From positions 1-15,927 of the forward strand of contig WJKO01000290.1 of NCBI GenBank assembly GCA_014729055.1: DNA of 15,927 bases, written 5' to 3'. The DNA is from Promethearchaeota archaeon (GTDB lineage Archaea > Asgardarchaeota > Lokiarchaeia > Sigyniarchaeales > Promethearchaeaceae). Shown one piece after another: positions 1-6,648 of the stretch (positions within the stretch are counted from its first letter, which is position 1; each line of letters starts with the position of its first letter). The notes beneath the pieces were generated by a model. It saw nothing but the letters and a program-made list of their open reading frames with translations, ran no database searches and had not been told where the DNA came from. The position numbers and the translations under genes are program-made.

Positions 1-17
1 AATAGGTATTGATAATT

Positions 18-215
18 ATGGGAGATTTTACAATAAAAATCGATATGGATGCATGTACTGGTTGCGGTGAATGCTATAATAACTGTGGTTTTGATGTTTA
101 TGACGAACCAGAAGGCGGTAAAGCAAATATTGTAGATGAAGACGCTTGTACAGGGTGCAGAAGCTGCGAAAGCCAATGTCCAGAAGAAGCAATAGAAATC
201 ATTGAAAATGATTAA
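18..215 (+). CDS. 2[4Fe-4S] ferredoxin
   Basis: Small soluble electron carrier of 65 residues, probably cytoplasmic. Two cluster-binding motifs are visible: Cys13-x2-Cys16-x2-Cys19-x3-Cys23 followed by Gly instead of the usual Pro, and Cys44-x2-Cys47-x2-Cys50-x3-Cys54-Pro. The eight cysteines are in the standard arrangement for two low-potential [4Fe-4S] clusters. The protein is acidic, as such ferredoxins usually are. I chose the ATG at 18 over the in-frame TTG at 9 because AGGT at 4-7 is a properly spaced ribosome binding site for the ATG and would touch the TTG. The redox partner is not identifiable. The next gene on the same strand carries its own ferredoxin module, and the FTR catalytic subunit at 13013 is another possible acceptor, but both links are inference. 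A T-rich stretch about 85 bp downstream probably ends the transcript. Confidence 0.93.
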   Translation: MGDFTIKIDMDACTGCGECYNNCGFDVYDEPEGGKANIVDEDACTGCRSCESQCPEEAIEIIEND

Positions 216-298
216 ATATCTGCTATTTAATGATATGTTTATTCTAGAGCAGTTCTCAAGGTTATAAACCAAATCAGAACATAAATTTCATCATAACT

Positions 299-315
299 CT
301 CTTTTTCTTTTTTTT
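299..315 (+). terminator. oligo-T archaeal terminator after the ferredoxin gene
   Basis: A run of 17 bases that is almost all T, with two C interruptions, on the + strand about 85 bp after the ferredoxin stop. Archaeal RNA polymerase commonly stops at such U-tracts without a hairpin. The gap 216-391 otherwise holds only the palindrome at 345-368 and possible promoter sequence. Confidence 0.5.
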
Positions 316-344
316 AAGAGACTATAATTTTCTATACGAGTGAT

Positions 345-368
345 ATTTATCTATTGTGTGAGATAAAT
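345..368. promoter_or_regulatory. palindromic operator candidate before the DUF362 gene
   Basis: Perfect inverted repeat ATTTATCT - 8 bp - AGATAAAT, ending 23 bp before the ATG at 392. The position near the expected transcription start suits a repressor site or a short RNA hairpin in the leader. No regulator is identified. Confidence 0.4.
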
Positions 369-391
369 TGGGAAGAAAATAAATTTAGAAA

Positions 392-1618
392 ATGATATTT
401 TACATTATGCCAGAAAAGAAGTCGATTGCAATTCAGAAGATTGTAGATGATGACGTAAAAAGTGCTATTTTTGCCTCTTTAGACTTAATAAATGCGAAAA
501 AGATAATGAAAGAGAATATGACGATAATTTTAAAACCAAATATATTGGGGGCTAAACCTCCAGAACGCGCTGTCACTACCCATCCAGAGGTACTTCGAGG
601 CGTCATTCATTGGTTGAAACAATTTAACCCGAAAGAGATTATTGTTGCGGAATCAAGTGGAGGACAAAAACCCGGTACTACTGAAAATGCCATGAAGAAA
701 TGCCTCATTTCTCAAACATGTGAAGATGAAGATGTAAAATGTATTCCTTTTGAAAAAACAGAACGAATTATTTATCAAGTTGAAAATCCCTTAGTAATGA
801 CTGAATTTTCAAGTTCTCATCTGCTGAAAGACGCAGATCTTATCATAAATCTTCCGAAAATAAAAACACATGGTCAATGCACTCTTACATGTTGTATAAA
901 AAACATGTTTGGAACTGTTCTTTTAGGAAATAAACCTAAAACTCACGCTCGATTTCCAACCGTTGGTAAATTTATGGCTGCGCTAACAGATATTTACTCA
1001 GTTTCTCAACCTCAATTAACGATAATAGATGGTTATTTATGTCAAGAAGGCAATGGTCCTGCTGGAGGTGATGTCGTTAAATTAGATCTAATTATAGCTG
1101 GCTATGATCCAGTTGCATTAGAACGTGTTGTTTGTGAGATTATTGACTTTAATTATCAAGATATAAAATATATTGGCTATGCAGAAGAGAAGAATTTAGG
1201 TTCAACTAAATTAGAGAATATAGAATTACTAGGAGAAACAATAGAAGATGTAAAAAGACCATTTAAACCACCAAAATCACGGCCAGTTTCAGTCCCATTG
1301 CCACAATGGTTAGCAGATTATGCAGGTAAAGCTATTTTCAGAGCAGAAGTAGATTTTGATCCAGAAAAGTGTCGACTATGTTCTACATGTTGGTCAAATT
1401 GCCCAACACAAGCAATAACACCTCCAGACAAGATGGAAAAAGGAAATATACCGAGTTGGGATAATGAGAAATGTATAACATGCTATTGCTGTGCAGAATT
1501 ATGTCCATATGAAGCAGTTGACTTTAAAATCAATTATGTAAAGAATGTGTTATTTTCTTGGTGTGGTGTTTTTCTAATTGCATTGTTACTTTTTATAATT
1601 CTGCTGATCGCGCTCTAA
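392..1618 (+). CDS. DUF362 protein with C-terminal 2[4Fe-4S] module and membrane tail
   Basis: A 408-residue protein. Residues about 8-300 form a DUF362 domain, recognised from motifs such as LKPNILG near 46, NLPKIKTHG near 155 and the IDGYLCQEGNGPAGG segment. The biochemical role of this family is not settled. Residues about 326-373 hold two ferredoxin motifs, each CxxCxxCxxxCP, so the protein should carry two [4Fe-4S] clusters. The last 25 residues are strongly hydrophobic (VLFSWCGVFLIALLLFIILL) and follow a lysine, which suggests a tail anchor with the enzyme facing the cytoplasm. The start is ATG 392. The in-frame ATG at 407 (protein beginning MPEKKS) is equally possible, since GGGAAG at 370-375 is too far from 392 to decide. 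The ferredoxin upstream is a plausible partner by proximity only. Confidence 0.85.
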   Translation: MIFYIMPEKKSIAIQKIVDDDVKSAIFASLDLINAKKIMKENMTIILKPNILGAKPPERAVTTHPEVLRGVIHWLKQFNPKEIIVAESSGGQKPGTTENAMKKCLISQTCEDEDVKCIPFEKTERIIYQVENPLVMTEFSSSHLLKDADLIINLPKIKTHGQCTLTCCIKNMFGTVLLGNKPKTHARFPTVGKFMAALTDIYSVSQPQLTIIDGYLCQEGNGPAGGDVVKLDLIIAGYDPVALERVVCEIIDFNYQDIKYIGYAEEKNLGSTKLENIELLGETIEDVKRPFKPPKSRPVSVPLPQWLADYAGKAIFRAEVDFDPEKCRLCSTCWSNCPTQAITPPDKMEKGNIPSWDNEKCITCYCCAELCPYEAVDFKINYVKNVLFSWCGVFLIALLLFIILLIAL

Positions 1619-1642
1619 AAAATTAGAAAAATTAAAAAAACA
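1616..1642 (-). terminator. T-rich terminator of orc1/cdc6
   Basis: On the - strand this reads as several T-runs (up to seven T) just after the orc1 stop at 1665. It lies in the 46-bp gap between two convergent genes. The + strand here is A-rich, so it mainly serves the - strand gene. Confidence 0.45.
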
Positions 1643-1664
1643 TAGAAGTTAAAATCGGGTTATG

Positions 1665-2996
1665 TTATTCAAAAAGACGCCGATATAAGTTCCCATCATA
1701 AACGTTTAGATCAGTCCGGCGGACGCTAGATGGTATATATTGTAGTAATTCACTCCAATAAGAATCATCCTCAAACGATTTTATAATTTGAGCATCCTCG
1801 ATTATTAAATCGACAACTCTTGTTCTACCACCCTTTCTTCCGAATGAAACAACCTTTGACTCGAAAATGCCTGCAAGATCTAATTCTTTAATAAGATCGG
1901 TCATCCTTCTACGAGTTAAGCAATTTAAATTATAACTCTGCTTTACGAGTTCTTTATAGGTGTTATAGATTTCTCCCGTATTTGTGCTATTTTCGGGATC
2001 AAATTTTTGATTTAAATAGACTGCAATCAGTATCATTTTTTGCTGAATGGGTAAATCCCTGATAAAATGTACAATTTTATCTGAATCAAGTTGGTCTTGC
2101 GCCTCGTAAATAAGATTAACATCAAGTTTCTTTAGATTTCGCCTTTCTACGAATTCAGCAGACTTTCTCAATAATGCAAGAGCTCTCCTTGCATCACCGT
2201 TCTCGCGCGCAGCAAATGCACTAATCAAGCGAAGTGCCCCTTCAGTTACAATATCTTCGTGGAGTGCAATCTTCGTTCTTTCTTTTAAAATATCATATAT
2301 TTCATCGGCTTTATAGGCTGGAAATACTAATTCTTCTTCGCAAAGGCTTGATTTAACCCTTGGATCAAGATCGTCCTTAAAGTTTAAGGTATTTGAAATA
2401 CCAACAAGGATTACTTTACTTTTTTTCAATATTTCATTTATTCTTGATAATAGATATAGTATACTATCCTTCGACTTTTTACTGCGCAAGCAATCAATCT
2501 CATCGAGGACTACAAAACAGATTGAATTACCATAGTTTTCATCTAGTCGATTGACCAGTTTATCTAATAACACGTCACGAGGCAAACCAGTGGGTGGTAC
2601 GGGATCATCTGGATTTAATCTATTACATATTGTTGCTAACACACGGTAACCGGATTTAACTCTATTACTATTTATATATATCCAATTCGGGCAAGCCATA
2701 TTATTAATGCGCTTGCATTTATTCGTTAATTTTTTACTTATATGTTTGATAACTGCAGTTTTTCCCGTCCCTGTTTTCCCATATATAAATAGATTAGATG
2801 GAATACCATTTCTTAATGTCACAACAGTAATTTCAGCTATTGCTTTTATTTGTTCATATCTATGTGGAAGATTCTCAGGAATATGGGAGGAATCCAACGC
2901 ATTTCTATCTTTAAAAATATTCGGACTTTCTAAATAATCATCGAAGAATTTATCGAGATCAAAATTCTTTTTTTCTGTAATCAATAGTTTATACAC
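1665..2996 (-). CDS. cdc6: Orc1/Cdc6-type replication initiator
   Basis: Archaeal origin-binding AAA+ ATPase that recognises origin boxes and helps load MCM helicase. Numbered from the GTG at 2996 (443 residues): Walker A GKTGTGKT at 73-80, Walker B VVLDEID at 162-168, sensor 1 LVGISN at 197-202, arginine-finger region DPRVKSSL at 211-218, and sensor 2 GDARR at 267-271. Residues about 310-410 fit the winged-helix DNA-binding domain. The length is slightly above the usual ~400. The start is ambiguous. GTG 2996 has A-rich sequence but no spaced ribosome binding site. AGGTG at 2998-2994 is an ideal site 9 bp before the in-frame TTG at 2984, which would give 439 residues. The upstream gap carries repeated boxes next to the TATA box, which suggests self-regulation and a nearby origin (inference). 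Confidence 0.95.
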   Translation of the reverse strand: MYKLLITEKKNFDLDKFFDDYLESPNIFKDRNALDSSHIPENLPHRYEQIKAIAEITVVTLRNGIPSNLFIYGKTGTGKTAVIKHISKKLTNKCKRINNMACPNWIYINSNRVKSGYRVLATICNRLNPDDPVPPTGLPRDVLLDKLVNRLDENYGNSICFVVLDEIDCLRSKKSKDSILYLLSRINEILKKSKVILVGISNTLNFKDDLDPRVKSSLCEEELVFPAYKADEIYDILKERTKIALHEDIVTEGALRLISAFAARENGDARRALALLRKSAEFVERRNLKKLDVNLIYEAQDQLDSDKIVHFIRDLPIQQKMILIAVYLNQKFDPENSTNTGEIYNTYKELVKQSYNLNCLTRRRMTDLIKELDLAGIFESKVVSFGRKGGRTRVVDLIIEDAQIIKSFEDDSYWSELLQYIPSSVRRTDLNVYDGNLYRRLFE

Positions 2997-3035
2997 CTTT
3001 TACACAATATTTATTGCTCCAACAACATTCAACTC

Positions 3036-3046
3036 GATATTATAAG
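3036..3046 (-). promoter_or_regulatory. TATA box candidate of orc1/cdc6
   Basis: Reads CTTATAATATC on the - strand. A start site about 25 bp downstream would fall near 3012, giving a short leader to GTG 2996 or TTG 2984. The first repeated box (from 3046) abuts its upstream edge. Confidence 0.4.
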
Positions 3047-3310
3047 ATTATTTTGCCAGTGTGGGCAGAATAATGAACTTATATTAAGCCATCAGTATTT
3101 GCTGATTATTTTGTCGGTGAACAAAAGTTATGTTCTGATCTATAAAAAGGCGATTGTTATGCTACTAGTTATGAACACGCTAGTTATTAACCAAAGAAAG
3201 GATATTTATTCTATAATATGCGGTTGTTTAACAGCGAATAATATTTGTCGGCTAATATATTTTATTTAAATGCAAACAAATACTTTTAAAAAAGATTTAT
3301 TCAATGATTC
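3046..3310. other. candidate replication origin with repeated boxes
   Basis: Gap of about 310 bp upstream of orc1/cdc6, with no convincing gene. Box 1 is GATTATTTTGCCAGTG at 3046-3061. Box 3 is GATTATTTTGTCGGTG at 3104-3119, matching box 1 at 14 of 16 positions, same orientation, 58 bp apart. Box 2 is an inverted copy at 3061-3076 (reverse complement TCATTATTCTGCCCAC), so boxes 1 and 2 make a 10-bp-arm inverted repeat (3048-3057 / 3064-3073, one mismatch, 6-bp loop). The core TTTGTCGG recurs at 3244-3251. CTAGTTAT occurs twice, at 3165-3172 and 3180-3187. A very AT-rich stretch at 3236-3310 could be the unwinding element. Placement beside an initiator gene is typical of archaeal origins. The boxes do not clearly match the classical ORB consensus, sharing at best its CCAGTG core in box 1. 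Confidence 0.5.
3288..3293 (-). terminator. short T-run after the sirtuin gene
   Basis: Six T on the - strand, 16-21 bp after the sirtuin stop codon. A weak but well-placed archaeal stop signal. Confidence 0.3.
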
Positions 3311-4064
3311 ATTGTTTATTAATTTCTTCTACCTTATCCAAGATCTTAACCAAAACATCACCAGCAGACTCATGAAACAATACTGATGCTTTGTTATCCA
3401 TCGGAGTAGGCTGTTTATTGATGATAATTAAGTCCGCATTATTTTTTAATGCATATTTTGGCATATAAGATGCTGGTGTAACAGAAAGAGAACTACCCAC
3501 AACAAGAAATACATCACATTTTTGGGAATGCTTAACTGAATTCTCCATTACACCATCTGGAATTGGATCTCCGAAATTAACGACGGTTGAAACCAATCTC
3601 CCGTCACATTCTGGACAAGATGGCTGTCCTTTACGCACTTTGGAGGTTAAATAACCGGGTCCCCATTTATTATCATCCCAAATTTCAGATTTTTGATACG
3701 TTGTTCCGCATTCCATACAACGCATCAACTCAGAATTCCCATGAAACTCACCGATTAAATCTTCTTTTATCCCTGACATTAAATGTAGATTATCAACATT
3801 CTGAGAAATTAAGAATTTCATGAGACCCATATCTTGAAGTTTCTTAATTACAATATGTCCTTGATTCGGTTTTCGTTGTTTCCAAGGAACTTTCGGTTTT
3901 GGAGGTGGCAGCCCCTTGTCCCGCCGAGTCCAGACACCATTTGGACCACGATAATCCGGTATACCCGACTCGGTTGAAATACCCGCACCAGTAAAAATAA
4001 CAAGATGATCAGAATTTGCAATTAATTCTGCAGCTTCCTTTATTCGTTCATTTAGACCTTTCAT
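3309..4064 (-). CDS. Sir2-family NAD-dependent protein deacylase, SIRT6/7 type
   Basis: Removes acyl groups from lysines using NAD+, probably in the cytoplasm on chromatin or metabolic proteins. Numbered from ATG 4064 (251 residues): NAD-binding GAGIST at 26-31, IPDYRGPNGVWT at 35-46, SQNVDNLH at 87-94, catalytic His108 in EFHGN, zinc cysteines 116/119 and 150/153, VVNFGD at 161-166 and GSS at 190-192. The GPNGVWT loop, the FG(D/E) motif after the zinc module and the late NKQPTPMDNKA segment match class IV sirtuins (SIRT6/SIRT7) rather than the common prokaryotic CobB-like types. Essentially the whole catalytic core is present, with no added domains. An upstream in-frame TTG at 4085 would add seven residues, but ATG 4064 is the conventional choice. 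There is no clear ribosome binding site, and the region before it is a T-tract that probably terminates amt. Confidence 0.93.
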   Translation of the reverse strand: MKGLNERIKEAAELIANSDHLVIFTGAGISTESGIPDYRGPNGVWTRRDKGLPPPKPKVPWKQRKPNQGHIVIKKLQDMGLMKFLISQNVDNLHLMSGIKEDLIGEFHGNSELMRCMECGTTYQKSEIWDDNKWGPGYLTSKVRKGQPSCPECDGRLVSTVVNFGDPIPDGVMENSVKHSQKCDVFLVVGSSLSVTPASYMPKYALKNNADLIIINKQPTPMDNKASVLFHESAGDVLVKILDKVEEINKQ

Positions 4065-4098
4065 ATAAATGAAAAGAAAAAACAAAAATAAAAAGTTT
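4065..4098 (-). terminator. long T-rich terminator of amt
   Basis: The - strand reads several T-runs of 4-6 separated by single bases between the amt stop (4144) and the sirtuin ATG (4064). It fits a U-tract terminator. It also means the sirtuin gene needs its own promoter or read-through. Confidence 0.45.
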
Positions 4099-4130
4099 TA
4101 GAGTTTCATAGTTCTAGAGTCTCATAGTTT
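4099..4130. repeat. 16-bp tandem duplication
   Basis: TAGAGTTTCATAGTTC (4099-4114) is followed at once by TAGAGTCTCATAGTTT (4115-4130), 14 of 16 identical. It sits between the amt stop codon and its T-rich terminator. It is probably a slippage duplication; no function is evident. Confidence 0.7.
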
Positions 4131-4143
4131 TATTGTTTACATT

Positions 4144-5475
4144 CTATCTTAAAATTCCTTCATCTTTCATTTCTTCCGGATAAGCGAATGTTTTATGAAT
4201 TGAAATGTCAAGACCAAATAATTCTTCATCTTTGTTAACTCGAAGCAGATTGAGCTTTTTTAGGATGAAAAACATCAACAAACCCATTCCGAAAACGAAG
4301 ACTGCTATGGCTACAGCCCCAATTACTTGAATACCTATTTGAGGCAACCATTCGCTTGTTGAGAACGCGAGCGATGGATGTCCTCCTAAAGCGTCGGAGC
4401 CAAATAATCCAGTTGCAACCAACCCCCAAATACCGCAAGCACCATGTACTGGAAACGCTGTTAGAGCGTCATCTATATGTAACTTATATTCCAGTAGACT
4501 ATAAGCGAAAGTTGTAATCACCCCCGCCACTAATCCTGTAACAAATGCAAACAATGGATTCATTATTGCTGCACCCGAACAAATCGACACAGCCCCAGAT
4601 AATAAACCTACCATGCTTGTTAAAACATGCCCACGTGATGTTGCAGCCGCACCAAACAATCCTCCAGCCATAGCCATCGCCGTCGTTATTGAAACCCAGG
4701 AGAGTTCTGCCGTAATACTTGCTTGATTTTCAGCAGTACTAGAACCAATATTGAATCCAAACCAACCGAAAACCAGAAGCCAAGCACCAATCGTGGATAA
4801 GGGAATACTATGACCAAAGAATGGCCGTGGATTTTTATCTTTCCCAACAAATTTTCCAATTCGTGGGCCAATCATTTTTGCACCAGTTAATGCCAACATT
4901 CCTCCTGTAAGGTGAACGACGCCTGATCCTGCATAATCAATAAATCCAATATTATTCAACCAACCAACTCCGCTCCAAACCCAATGTTCCACAATCGGGT
5001 AAATAATTCCCGAGATCAATGCTGCGGCAATGATCCAACCCCAGAATTTATCACGTTCGGCTAAAGCACCAGGAACAATCCCGATAACAGTTATTGCAAA
5101 CATAGACATCTTAAACCATCCCGCCATATCTCCACCAATACCTGTAAAATATGGACCAACACCTTCGATAGATTCTAAGCCCGGTGGCAACGGATTTGGG
5201 ACTGTTGGTAACCATTGCGGTAAACCAATAAATGGATTCGTCGAGTAATATGCTAAAGGATATCCTATAACATAATACATCAAAAACGCCAGGGTCCAAC
5301 CAACATTTATCATAATGATTGTGTGACTCACATTTTTCTTTCTAACCATTCCCGCATATAAAAGCGCAAAACCGGCAGTTGCCATTATAAATATTGCAAC
5401 GGGTGCCCAACCCACCAAAAAACTTTGTTGAAGCGCTGCCCACAATTCTTCATTTGACGGTATATCAATTAGCAT
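4144..5475 (-). CDS. amt: Amt/MEP/Rh-family ammonium transporter
   Basis: Membrane channel of 443 residues for ammonium/ammonia uptake, expected to be a trimer with 11 transmembrane helices per chain. The family signature residues are present: the pore twin histidines in VVHLTGG (His188) and FPVHGACGIWG (His344), Asp180 in the IDYAGSG segment, and IVPGALAERDKFWGW at 133-147. The C-terminal tail GLDISIHKTFAY matches the family's GLDISEHGExAY regulatory tail with changes. Start ATG 5475 has a strong ribosome binding site, GGAGG at 5488-5484, spaced 8 bp; two other ATGs just upstream are out of frame. The KaiC-like gene ends 13 bp upstream, so the two are probably co-transcribed. No glnK/PII gene is present in this window, although amt is commonly paired with one. 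Confidence 0.97.
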   Translation of the reverse strand: MLIDIPSNEELWAALQQSFLVGWAPVAIFIMATAGFALLYAGMVRKKNVSHTIIMINVGWTLAFLMYYVIGYPLAYYSTNPFIGLPQWLPTVPNPLPPGLESIEGVGPYFTGIGGDMAGWFKMSMFAITVIGIVPGALAERDKFWGWIIAAALISGIIYPIVEHWVWSGVGWLNNIGFIDYAGSGVVHLTGGMLALTGAKMIGPRIGKFVGKDKNPRPFFGHSIPLSTIGAWLLVFGWFGFNIGSSTAENQASITAELSWVSITTAMAMAGGLFGAAATSRGHVLTSMVGLLSGAVSICSGAAIMNPLFAFVTGLVAGVITTFAYSLLEYKLHIDDALTAFPVHGACGIWGLVATGLFGSDALGGHPSLAFSTSEWLPQIGIQVIGAVAIAVFVFGMGLLMFFILKKLNLLRVNKDEELFGLDISIHKTFAYPEEMKDEGILR

Positions 5476-5483
5476 CCATTCAT

Positions 5484-5488
5484 CCTCC
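5484..5488 (-). promoter_or_regulatory. ribosome binding site of amt
   Basis: GGAGG on the - strand directly after the KaiC-like stop codon, spaced 8 bp before ATG 5475. It decides the amt start among three closely packed ATGs. Confidence 0.75.
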
Positions 5489-6277
5489 TTATAATCTACT
5501 TTGAAACCAAACAGGTTTTAACGATATTGGAATCTCCTCTACGTAAAGACCTTCAGGTTCAATATTTAGCTTCAGAATTTGAGGTTTCAGAGGGACGCTC
5601 CTCGACTTTCGTAAAATAAAAACGCGTGTCCATACTACATCAGATTTTACATAGTCTAAGTATATCAAATGGTCGACGAGATATTCGGTAATATCAGGTG
5701 TAGCTGGAATGCCTTCGGCAGATAGAAGCGCAGTAGCACCCAAATTTTTAAATTCGAGTAATAACCTCATAAAAACTTGTCGAAATTCATTTTCATCTAT
5801 AAGCCTTCGTCCGAGAGATGATAAAGAATCCACTACAATTCTGTCAATACGACCACCAACACTTTTTAGACCTTTCATTACAATTTCTACGACCTCTTCT
5901 TTCGTTATTAAAGCGAATTCTGACTTAAAAGCCGCGTTGATGGAGAGATTAACAATTTTAATTCTCCCACTTTCTACTAACTCTTCAAAATCACTCCATA
6001 ATTCCTTTCCTGTTCGCACAATCGTGCGCGGGGTTTCCTCAGTTGTAATATATACGCATTGTTCATTTTCTTCAATGCCTTGATGAATAAACTGAAGACA
6101 AGATATGGTCTTTCCAGTTCCAGGTTCTCCTCTAACTAAAATAGCGTCCCCTTTTGGAAGACCAGGAATGAACTTGTCAAGTCCGCCGATCCCTATATCT
6201 ACCCAAGTAATATTCTTTGAAACCAAGCTTTCATCATAATTTTTCAGCGCAGATGCGCCTCGATTTTTTCTTGCCAT
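5489..6277 (-). CDS. single-domain KaiC/RadA-like ATPase
   Basis: RecA-fold ATPase of the archaeal KaiC-like group, 262 residues from ATG 6277. Seen: Walker A GEPGTGKT at 50-57, the TTEET segment with the paired glutamates at 80-81 expected to activate water, and Walker B RIVVDSLSSL around 146-155. One KaiC domain is present rather than the two of cyanobacterial KaiC, so no clock function should be assumed. Relatives are implicated in signalling and in regulating other proteins, but most are uncharacterised. An in-frame GTG at 6286 would add three residues; neither start has a clear ribosome binding site. The gene lies 13 bp upstream of amt, suggesting co-expression and perhaps a role in controlling ammonium uptake (inference). 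Its promoter region has a long perfect palindrome at 6316-6346. Confidence 0.92.
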   Translation of the reverse strand: MARKNRGASALKNYDESLVSKNITWVDIGIGGLDKFIPGLPKGDAILVRGEPGTGKTISCLQFIHQGIEENEQCVYITTEETPRTIVRTGKELWSDFEELVESGRIKIVNLSINAAFKSEFALITKEEVVEIVMKGLKSVGGRIDRIVVDSLSSLGRRLIDENEFRQVFMRLLLEFKNLGATALLSAEGIPATPDITEYLVDHLIYLDYVKSDVVWTRVFILRKSRSVPLKPQILKLNIEPEGLYVEEIPISLKPVWFQSRL

Positions 6278-6300
6278 TTTATTCACATTATTTTTATCAA

Positions 6301-6313
6301 TATATTATATTTA
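6301..6313 (-). promoter_or_regulatory. TATA box candidate for the KaiC-amt operon
   Basis: AATAAATATAATATA-like sequence on the - strand, about 25-35 bp before the ATG at 6277. A start site near the start codon would give a leaderless or very short leader, which agrees with the missing ribosome binding site. It sits immediately downstream of the palindrome. Confidence 0.4.
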
Positions 6314-6315
6314 TT

Positions 6316-6346
6316 GAATATATCGAAATGGGGAATCGATATATTC
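6316..6346. promoter_or_regulatory. perfect 11-bp-arm palindrome, operator candidate
   Basis: GAATATATCGA - 9 bp (AATGGGGAA) - TCGATATATTC, with both arms perfect, abutting the TATA region of the KaiC-amt operon. Arm length and spacer suit a dimeric transcription factor contacting two successive major grooves. A shorter, imperfect relative is at 6433-6459. Confidence 0.55.
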
Positions 6347-6432
6347 TAATGATAATGTTATATCATCGATCTAAAGTTATACAACTCCTTATATAAATAT
6401 TATTATCAATACTAAAAAGAGCCGATTAAGGA

Positions 6433-6459
6433 GAATATATATCCATTTCAATATCATTC
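6433..6459. promoter_or_regulatory. degenerate second copy of the operator-like element
   Basis: Begins GAATATAT, shares CCATTTC with the complementary spacer of the 6316-6346 element, and ends ATATCATTC where that element ends ATATATTC. It is 4 bp shorter and less symmetric, centred about 115 bp upstream in the opposite orientation. It may be a second weak site or chance in AT-rich DNA. Confidence 0.25.
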
Positions 6460-6472
6460 TAATAATAAAATT

Positions 6473-6613
6473 AATGAATAATTGATTGCTTTACAAATCC
6501 AGATATATAAACGAACGGAGAGACATAATAGAAGTTGGTAGAGCGGATAATTCATTAAAACCTAATGTCAGCATTTTCAGCTCATCAAGGGAACTAATAC
6601 TTTCTGGTATAAT
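6473..6613 (-). pseudogene. decayed leucine-rich-repeat gene fragment
   Basis: On the - strand, 6613 to 6494 reads as two leucine-rich repeats in one frame: IPESISSLDELKMLTL, then GF, then NELSALPTSIMSLRSF, then IYLDL. This fits the LPxxIxxLxxLxxLxLxxNxL pattern with Leu, Ile, Pro and Asn at the expected places. A TAA at 6493-6491 interrupts it, yet the next codons give SNQL, so the repeat pattern LxLxxNxL runs straight across the stop. After that the pattern is lost. Upstream it is cut off by poly-T sequence next to the surface-protein gene, and there is no start codon or promoter. I read it as the remnant of a larger gene. LRR proteins usually bind other proteins; the original role is unknown. 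The rest of the 6287-6648 gap holds the promoter and operator elements. Confidence 0.6.
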
Positions 6614-6615
6614 TG

Positions 6616-6645
6616 AAAAAAAAAGTATGAAATTAAAAAAACAAG
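6616..6645 (-). terminator. T-rich terminator of the surface-protein gene
   Basis: Two T-runs on the - strand (seven and nine T) within 35 bp after the stop codon at 6649. Typical of archaeal U-tract termination. Confidence 0.5.
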
Positions 6646-6648
6646 AAA

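Noticed and set aside
9..17. TTG start for the ferredoxin
   Set aside because: AGGT at 4-7 is spaced for the ATG at 18 and is too close to the TTG.
3164..3190. CRISPR-like or mobile-element repeats (CTAGTTAT pair)
   Set aside because: Only two 8-bp copies 15 bp apart, with no spacers, terminal inverted repeats or transposase.
3001..3308. Gene remnant in the orc1-sirtuin gap
   Set aside because: I read both strands and found stops in all frames and no recognisable protein pattern. Repeats explain the structure better.
5709..6083. 124-codon + strand frame inside the KaiC-like gene
   Set aside because: The opposite strand encodes an intact ATPase with Walker motifs; this is its antisense shadow.
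6533..6545. tRNA-like string GTTGGTAGAGC resembling a D-arm
   Set aside because: There is no pairing partner for a D-stem, no acceptor stem and no GTTCRANTC-type T-arm on either strand. The stretch is better explained as the antisense of the LRR relic.
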